Assembly (NCBI GenBank): GCA_965243105.1
Contig: CBDEUC010000003.1
Location: 1,922,001 to 1,986,000 of the forward strand
Length of the DNA: 64,000 nucleotides
DNA from: WLWS01 sp965243105
GTDB taxonomy: Bacteria > Pseudomonadota > Gammaproteobacteria > Eutrophobiales > Eutrophobiaceae
Reading direction: 5' to 3'
Shown here: in pieces, positions 58,444 to 64,000 of the stretch
Layout: each line of letters begins with the position of its first letter
How positions within the stretch are numbered: the first letter of the stretch is position 1
Program-made: the position numbers and the translations under genes
Notes under the pieces: generated by a model
Seen by the model: only the letters and a program-made list of their open reading frames with translations
The model's database searches: none
Told to the model about the DNA's origin: nothing

Positions 58444-59688
58444 CTATGCAATACTCCTGAGATACCACTTGAGAAAGGTCATCACCATGGACTCGTGCTC
58501 GGAATAGGGGCCAGGTTGATAACGGCTTGAAGCGATACCGGCATTATTATCTTCAGTGATTTTCTTGTCCTGCTTGATGGTGACATCCCAGACCCAGGCA
58601 ATATTTTCCGGGTCATAATCTACGCCTTCAACCGCATCCTTGTGCACCAGCCAGCTCATCTGCACATCGGTGTTCACTGCGTCACGCGGTGTGAATCTTG
58701 TCATCATGGCAAAGTCATTGAATGCCAGTATGTAGGAAATTGGGTTGAACACGATAGCCGACTCACCTTCGTCCCAGTCATTGAATTTGCCCATCAATTT
58801 CGTGCAACCTGGTGTGCCATCCTTTGTTTCAGACTTGAACCCCTTGTCATTGATCGGCAAACGGGAAAGCTGCTGCAGATGCAGGGTATTTTCGTCTCCT
58901 TCAATTTCCGGCAGGGGGTGACCGAGCGCGCGGGTTTTTTCCTTCCATTCATTCCACTGCCCCTCGTAAGCTTCCAGCGCCGCCGCTGGACCTGAACCAG
59001 GGCCGGCGCCAAGGGCGAGTAACTGGTCTTCCGGGTGCACGGCACAATACTCTGCGTGCGCCGGAGCACAGTGATAACACTCGATAAAGTTCTCCACCAC
59101 CAGTTTCCAGTTGCAGGCATTGGGATAATCGCGCTTGACGGCGATCTTTGCCTCCTTGAAGCCGTGAAAATCCATGATCTCATTGTACTCTGCAAACTCG
59201 GCATCAAAGTCAGGTGGTGTATTTTCGCTGAGACAGACAAAAATCATCCCGTGAAAGACCTTGATATGACAGGGGTGCAGGTTGAAGCGGGTATGGTCAA
59301 AGCCATCAGGCATGAGCCTGGGCGGCCTGAGCTTTCCTTCGAGATCATATACCCAGGCATGGTAGGGACAGGTAAGCAGGCCCTTGTTACCCTGCTGTTC
59401 CAGGCAGATCCGTGAACCCCGGTGTCGGCAGACATTAAAGAAGGCGTTTACCCTGTCCGCGGATTCACGAATGATGATGATGGACTCGTTCCCAATCTCA
59501 AAAAGGAAGTAATCTCCCTTGTTGGGGATTCGGCTTTCATGGTCCACGAGTAACCAGCGCTGGTTGACCAGGCGATCCATGTCGCGCTGGAAAATTTCCG
59601 CGGACTGGTAAAACGGTTGTTCCAGGGAATATCCCTCGCGCTGGTTCGCAACCAGCCTGTCAATATCCAGTTTCATGACGCTGCTCAT
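58444..59688 (-). CDS. Rieske non-heme iron oxygenase alpha subunit, quaternary-amine type
   Basis: The 414-residue protein (ATG at 59688, preceded by GGGGGTG) has the Rieske [2Fe-2S] ligands C87, H89, C107 and H110 (CRHRGSRICLEQQGNKGLLT, then CPYHAW) and the iron-site helix with H206 and H211. The bridging residue is glutamate (E203 in FIECYHCAPAH), as in carnitine/choline-type Rieske enzymes where most dioxygenases have Asp. Known relatives demethylate or oxygenate betaines. No reductase gene is nearby. A palindromic operator lies 30 bases upstream. Confidence 0.9.
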   Translation of the reverse strand: MSSVMKLDIDRLVANQREGYSLEQPFYQSAEIFQRDMDRLVNQRWLLVDHESRIPNKGDYFLFEIGNESIIIIRESADRVNAFFNVCRHRGSRICLEQQGNKGLLTCPYHAWVYDLEGKLRPPRLMPDGFDHTRFNLHPCHIKVFHGMIFVCLSENTPPDFDAEFAEYNEIMDFHGFKEAKIAVKRDYPNACNWKLVVENFIECYHCAPAHAEYCAVHPEDQLLALGAGPGSGPAAALEAYEGQWNEWKEKTRALGHPLPEIEGDENTLHLQQLSRLPINDKGFKSETKDGTPGCTKLMGKFNDWDEGESAIVFNPISYILAFNDFAMMTRFTPRDAVNTDVQMSWLVHKDAVEGVDYDPENIAWVWDVTIKQDKKITEDNNAGIASSRYQPGPYSEHESMVMTFLKWYLRSIA

Positions 59689-59717
59689 AGCATTCACCCC
59701 CACGGCAGGCAAAATAA

Positions 59718-59739
59718 AAAGAAAGTAATTACTTTCTTT
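59718..59739. promoter_or_regulatory. 22-bp perfect palindrome, predicted TetR operator (site 2)
   Basis: The centre is AGAAAGTAATTACTTTCT, perfect on both strands over 22 bases, 30 bases before the Rieske oxygenase ATG. It contains AAGTA-AT-TACTT, the same half-sites and two-base spacer as the site before the TetR gene (AAGTA-TT-TACTT). Confidence 0.75.
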
Positions 59740-59784
59740 ATTTTAGCCAAGGAATCCCGGCTGTCAAGTCTGCCGATGCAGGCT

Positions 59785-62700
59785 TCAGGAAGGCTTAAAG
59801 CGCCCGAATTTCAGCATAACCGCTGGCATGACGAGCAGGTTCAATATGGTGGAAGAGGCCAGCCCACCGATAATAATGGCGGCCATCGGCCCCATTATTT
59901 CCCGGCCGGGATTGTCGCTGCCAATGGCAATGGGCAGCATGGCCAGAGCTGTAACCAGGGCAGTCATGAGAATAGAAGGTAATCGTTCCTGTGCGCCCTT
60001 TATGGCAACCTCAAGGTTCCAGGGTAGCCTTTCTTCCTCGACCAGGTACTGGTAATGGGACACCAGCATGATGGAATTACGAATCGTGATACCGAAAAGC
60101 GTGACAAAACCTACCAGTGAACCAACGGACAGGCCACCGCCTGAAATCAGTACGGCAACAACACCGCCAACCAGGGCAAAGGGCAGATTGAGTAACATCA
60201 GCACGACGTGGCGAAAACTATTGATAGCAACAAATATCAGCATCATCACAACCGCCATCACGAGCAGGGACAGGATGATCAGTTCTTCGCGCGCCTTTGC
60301 CTGCTCAATGGCGGCGCCGGTAAATTCCGGGTAGAGTTCCGCACTGAACTGGACTTCTTTAAGCACTGTTTCCTCCAGCTCATCCATGAGGCTGACCACG
60401 TCCCGCCCCCTGACATGGCTGGTGATACTTTGCAGTCGTTGTCCGTCCTGGTGGAGTATGCTGTAACGTCCAGCGCGTTGCTCGATACTGGCAAAGTTGG
60501 CCAGGGTAAACATCTGTCCACTTGGTGTCATAATCGGAAGGTTAATCACATCCAGTGAATTTTGTTTCCTGTTTTCAGGAACGGTCACCGCGATATCGAA
60601 GATGCGATTATCCTCCTGGTAGCGGGATACCACCGTGCCTTCAAATGCTGTCTTGATCGTGTTGACGACTTCGACAGGCTTGAGACCGTGTTGTCTCAGG
60701 GTATCAAGCTTGAGGGCAATATGAAGCAGTGGTGTTTGCGTTGATGACTGCACCTGTACTCCATAGGTGCCTTCGATTTCCCGCATCACGGCAGCAACTT
60801 CGGTGGCCTTTCGATCAAGCGCGTTCAGGTCATTACCATAGATATTAACAACGATAGGCGTGGTGTAACCTGATATGGTTTCGTAGATGCGCTCCGAGAG
60901 AAAGTTATAGGCCTCGTAGCGAATGCCGGGAAAGGCCTCGAGAATATCCCTGATCTCATCCAGCACTTCCTGTTGTTCGCTGCCTGAGAGGTCGTAATCA
61001 AGATCAACCTCGAATTCACTGTAGTGAGTACCAAAGGTATCCGCACCTCGCTTGGCACGTCCTGCCCATTGCGAAACCGATACTACGCCCGGAATTTCAA
61101 GGAAGGAATTGGTGAGCTGTTTTCCGATACGCAAGGATTCATCAAGTGATGTGCCGGAAATACTGGAGGTGTGCACAATGTAATGTCCTTCACGCAGGTT
61201 CGGAATAAACTGCCCTCCAACACCGGGCAATACAGACACTCCGAGTAAACAAAGTGTCAGCGTAGTTATAAGTACAGGGTAAGGGTAGCGACTGACCCAT
61301 CCAAGTGCTGATGCATACAGCGGTTGTAGCCTGCGGATAATGGGTGGTTCGCTGTCGTTAAGGCTATCCCTTGCCAGCAGCAGGTAACACAGCGCCGGTG
61401 TCACCGTTAGTGCTACCAGCAGTGACATCATGATGGAGAGAATGTATGCCATTCCCAGCGGCTCAAACAATCGCCCGGTGATACCACTGAGATGCAGCAG
61501 TGGTACAAAAACCAGGGCGACAATAAAGCTCGCGTAAACAACAGATCCCCTGACTTCCATTGATGCGTTGTAGACAACTTCCTTCATGGGAAGGGGATTT
61601 GCCAGCAGTCGATTCTGCCTGAGTCGTCGGTAAATATTCTCGGTATCGATGATGGCATCATCAACGACCTCGCCAAGCGCGATGGCCAGGCCACCAATCA
61701 CCATGATGTTCAGGTTAACGCCATTTTGAAGAAGGATAAGAATTGCACTCAGCAGCGACAGCGGTATCGCCAGTACCGAGATGAGAGCAGTCCTCAGGTT
61801 AAACAGGAACAGTGCAAGCACCGCGACCACGAGGATACCCCCGATAAAGAGGTGTCCGGTGATGCTGGAGACAGAGCGTTCAATATAATTGGCTGGCCTG
61901 AAAAGGGTAGGGTGGAACTGGATGTCGTTAACCGCAAAAATCCTTCCAAGCCCGCTAATTGCTTCTTCGACAGCATTCGATACATTCAGCGTATTGGCTC
62001 CATACTGGCCGATCACCATGAGCACAACGCCTTCCTTGCCCATGATTGCGCCTTTTCCAAACGCAGGCCGGGCCCCCAGTTCTATGTCAGCCACATCCGA
62101 AAGCGTCACGCTAACGCCGTTTGCATGGCGTACCACCACGCGACCCAGTTCATCTACATTGTCGGGAAGACCCTCGATACTTAGCGTGAGGCGCTGGTTA
62201 CTGTTCTCAATAAAGCCAGCACCAAAAATACCTGTTGCCTGCCGAGCTGCGGCGACTACTTCGTTGACACCGATACCGTAAATTCTGAGCTTGTCTTCGT
62301 CCAGCTTGACCTGTAGCTGCTTGACCTCTCCACCAAAAACATTCACATCCGCAACACCCGGCACACTCAGTATGGTTGGAACAAGGTTCCAGTCGACGAT
62401 AGACCTCAGCTCCAGCAGGCTGCGTGTTTCAGAGGTGACACCCATGGTCAGGATTGTCGCCGAGGAAGATGCCATGGGAACGGGAATCGCCGGCCCCACG
62501 CCCGCAGGCAAATTATTTACCAGCCCGGATAATCTTTCGGAGATAAGCTGGCGGTTACGGTAAATGTCGGTATCTTCCTCAAAGTACACGTTGACCACGG
62601 ACAGGCCCTGTATGGATTCGGATCGAATGTGGTCGATTCCAATCAGTCCGGACAGGGCGGTTTCAATTCTCCGGGTTACAAGTACTTCAACCTGCTCGGT

Positions 62701-62871
62701 GGAATACCCCGGGGCCTCGGTTTGCACCACGATAAGGTTTGGAGAGAACTCCGGGAAAATGTCGAGACCGGCGCGGGATAGCTGGTAAACACTGTAAATT
62801 ACCAGCAGCGAGGCAAGCGCGATGACAACACCACGGTAGTTAATTGAAAATCGTACGAGTGCGGAGAGCAT
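59785..62871 (-). CDS. RND efflux permease, CusA/CzcA-like heavy-metal-type family
   Basis: The 1028-residue inner-membrane protein has the twelve-helix RND layout with two large periplasmic loops. The start (SINYRGVVIALASLLVIYSV) and the loop motifs (RTALISVLAIPLSLLSAILI) fit HME-RND pumps. In the proton-relay helix 4 the classical DFGxxxDGA is replaced by ALGEVVDDAIIDTENIYRRL, so the substrate class may differ from copper/silver/zinc. The adaptor gene precedes it by 38 bases, making an operon. The gene ends after the Rieske gene's upstream region. Confidence 0.92.
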   Translation of the reverse strand: MLSALVRFSINYRGVVIALASLLVIYSVYQLSRAGLDIFPEFSPNLIVVQTEAPGYSTEQVEVLVTRRIETALSGLIGIDHIRSESIQGLSVVNVYFEEDTDIYRNRQLISERLSGLVNNLPAGVGPAIPVPMASSSATILTMGVTSETRSLLELRSIVDWNLVPTILSVPGVADVNVFGGEVKQLQVKLDEDKLRIYGIGVNEVVAAARQATGIFGAGFIENSNQRLTLSIEGLPDNVDELGRVVVRHANGVSVTLSDVADIELGARPAFGKGAIMGKEGVVLMVIGQYGANTLNVSNAVEEAISGLGRIFAVNDIQFHPTLFRPANYIERSVSSITGHLFIGGILVVAVLALFLFNLRTALISVLAIPLSLLSAILILLQNGVNLNIMVIGGLAIALGEVVDDAIIDTENIYRRLRQNRLLANPLPMKEVVYNASMEVRGSVVYASFIVALVFVPLLHLSGITGRLFEPLGMAYILSIMMSLLVALTVTPALCYLLLARDSLNDSEPPIIRRLQPLYASALGWVSRYPYPVLITTLTLCLLGVSVLPGVGGQFIPNLREGHYIVHTSSISGTSLDESLRIGKQLTNSFLEIPGVVSVSQWAGRAKRGADTFGTHYSEFEVDLDYDLSGSEQQEVLDEIRDILEAFPGIRYEAYNFLSERIYETISGYTTPIVVNIYGNDLNALDRKATEVAAVMREIEGTYGVQVQSSTQTPLLHIALKLDTLRQHGLKPVEVVNTIKTAFEGTVVSRYQEDNRIFDIAVTVPENRKQNSLDVINLPIMTPSGQMFTLANFASIEQRAGRYSILHQDGQRLQSITSHVRGRDVVSLMDELEETVLKEVQFSAELYPEFTGAAIEQAKAREELIILSLLVMAVVMMLIFVAINSFRHVVLMLLNLPFALVGGVVAVLISGGGLSVGSLVGFVTLFGITIRNSIMLVSHYQYLVEEERLPWNLEVAIKGAQERLPSILMTALVTALAMLPIAIGSDNPGREIMGPMAAIIIGGLASSTILNLLVMPAVMLKFGRFKPS

Positions 62872-62909
62872 TATCGGCTAGTGGGCGTGGTTATAAAGGA
62901 TACCGCTGG

Positions 62910-63977
62910 CTAGTCATCGTCCTCGTCCGGTATGGCAAACTTGAACTCCTCTGAGAGTAGTGTCTGCGCGCCACTGACAACTATCTTTTCACCGGTTTGA
63001 AAATTTTCCCTGACCAGCCATGTATTATTGGACTGGACCGGGTCAACCAGGCTGCGCCGTGAAAAAGTTTCTTCATCTTCCTGTACGTACGCCCAGGGTT
63101 TACCGGCATACCAGATAATTGATTCAACAGGAATGTTGATACCTGTCCCGCTAAACCCAGTCCCGGGAAGCCAGGCATATAATCGCATGCCCGTGCGCAG
63201 TCCTTCGGCGGCCGTACGGTAAAGATGTGTCTCCCCCTGTAGAACCTGGTCTGTTGAGGAGGCTTTTGATAAATAGTAAGCCTTCCTCGCTTTTGACCTG
63301 TCATCAACGCGATTTATGAATACAAATGCCTCGTTCTCCGAAAGTTCCTGGTCCGCGCTCAGGGAGAGCAGCACAATAACTTCTTCACGTTTTAACAGGC
63401 GTTGAAAAAGTTCAGATCCGGGCTTTAATGCCAGTGATGTTAATTCATCCCCCCATTTTTGCAGCATGGAGAGCTGCGTTGATTCGAGATCGGTGTCTAC
63501 CGCATTGACCTGTGCGCGCGTTTCCAGCACTTTTGTTCGCGCAGCCTGTAGTTCATTGGTGGAAATGTTGCCTGCTTCTTCGTTTAAAACCTTGAGCTGC
63601 CTGTAGACGGCATCTGCATTTTGCAGGACGGCTTGTAATACCTCGCGCTGAGCCTGTAATTTCAAAAAAACTGCGCGCAAATCAAGCAGGGTATTGATGT
63701 CTACAACATTGGCAAATGCATAATCTTCTGCCTCGAGTTCTATGTCTTCAGTGAGACGTGTCCGGACTCCGGCTGTCTTTTGTGTTTCCGGTGACAGGCG
63801 AACAACCAGCTTGCCATCTATCAGCCCCTGCCTCGCCTCGAGTTCATCGTCGTCGTCATTATCATCGTCATCATCCTCGTCACTTGAAACGATTTCTGAA
63901 ATTTCAAGGCTATCAAGCACAAAAAAAGCTCCACCGCCAAGCAATAGCAGGACCAGGATGAAATATAGTTTATTCAT
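62910..63977 (-). CDS. RND periplasmic adaptor (membrane fusion protein)
   Basis: The 355-residue protein has an N-terminal membrane helix (LYFILVLLLLGGGAFFVLD) followed at once by an acidic run (SSDEDDDDDNDDDDE), an alpha-helical hairpin (about 100-170) and beta-rich domains, ending in another acidic tail (PDEDDD). The layout matches CusB/CzcB-type adaptors although the helices are short. The acidic stretches could bind metal cations. The permease gene follows after 38 bases, and the upstream gene ends two bases before its start. Confidence 0.85.
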   Translation of the reverse strand: MNKLYFILVLLLLGGGAFFVLDSLEISEIVSSDEDDDDDNDDDDELEARQGLIDGKLVVRLSPETQKTAGVRTRLTEDIELEAEDYAFANVVDINTLLDLRAVFLKLQAQREVLQAVLQNADAVYRQLKVLNEEAGNISTNELQAARTKVLETRAQVNAVDTDLESTQLSMLQKWGDELTSLALKPGSELFQRLLKREEVIVLLSLSADQELSENEAFVFINRVDDRSKARKAYYLSKASSTDQVLQGETHLYRTAAEGLRTGMRLYAWLPGTGFSGTGINIPVESIIWYAGKPWAYVQEDEETFSRRSLVDPVQSNNTWLVRENFQTGEKIVVSGAQTLLSEEFKFAIPDEDDD

Positions 63978-63979
63978 AG

Positions 63980-64000
63980 TTAAAGGTTTCCACTCAGGCT
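63980..64000 (-). CDS. C-terminal end of an upstream gene (possibly the outer-membrane channel)
   Basis: Read on the minus strand, six codons (SLSGNL) and a TAA lie two bases before the adaptor ATG. The tight spacing and the RND context suggest the TolC/CzcC-like outer-membrane component. Six codons cannot prove it; the rest is outside the window. Confidence 0.35.
   Translation of the reverse strand, partial: SLSGNL

Overview
The window is bacterial chromosome of moderate GC with dense, operon-rich coding on both strands. The gene set fits a free-living, probably marine, heterotrophic gammaproteobacterium: a long FadE-type acyl-CoA dehydrogenase, bifunctional PutA, CysD with fused CysNC, a Bcr/CflA exporter, a PHB-type acetoacetyl-CoA reductase and several Lrp/AsnC regulators. 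The placement is inferred from gene content; no rRNA or tRNA gene was seen.

Layout. 1-3.5 kb: electron transfer flavoprotein genes (etfA cut by the window edge, etfB), a PBP4-type D-Ala-D-Ala carboxypeptidase and a small SnoaL-like protein. 3.5-16 kb: amino-acid catabolism (fused indolepyruvate:ferredoxin oxidoreductase, threonine aldolase, PutA, ornithine-cyclodeaminase-like enzyme, EamA permease) with Lrp regulators, plus an oxidative-stress pair (peroxiredoxin-glutaredoxin fusion, Dps). 15.9-29.75 kb: a 13-gene minus-strand operon for a cell-envelope machine. It encodes a MotA/TolQ/ExbB-type channel subunit, two von Willebrand A proteins with ExbD/MotB-like N-termini, an actin/Hsp70-like protein with an FHA-like end, a PEGA/formylglycine-generating-enzyme-like protein without the catalytic cysteines, TPR proteins, four lipoproteins and an M48 protease. 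This is the best candidate for an undescribed system. 30-46 kb: acetoacetyl-CoA reductase, alanine dehydrogenase, beta-oxidation genes, an MFS exporter, a HisN-like phosphatase, a DyP peroxidase, an arylpyruvate-type decarboxylase, a divergent ATP-grasp pair and an enoyl-CoA hydratase. 46-50 kb: a YeiE-like LysR regulator and the sulfate-activation genes cysD-cysNC. 50-59.7 kb: a Tat-exported spermidine-dehydrogenase-like flavoprotein, a MerR regulator with a degenerate sensor domain, a DAO-family oxidase, and a TetR/MFS/Rieske-oxygenase module tied together by a shared palindromic operator. 59.8-64 kb: a CusA/CzcA-type RND pump and its adaptor.

Common themes. Four Lrp/AsnC genes are each divergent from one amino- or keto-acid enzyme (IOR, PutA, Ald, keto-acid decarboxylase), a repeated local-regulator layout. 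The only three wide gaps between convergent genes each hold a nested palindromic element with a shared core, probably a dispersed bidirectional terminator or repeat family.
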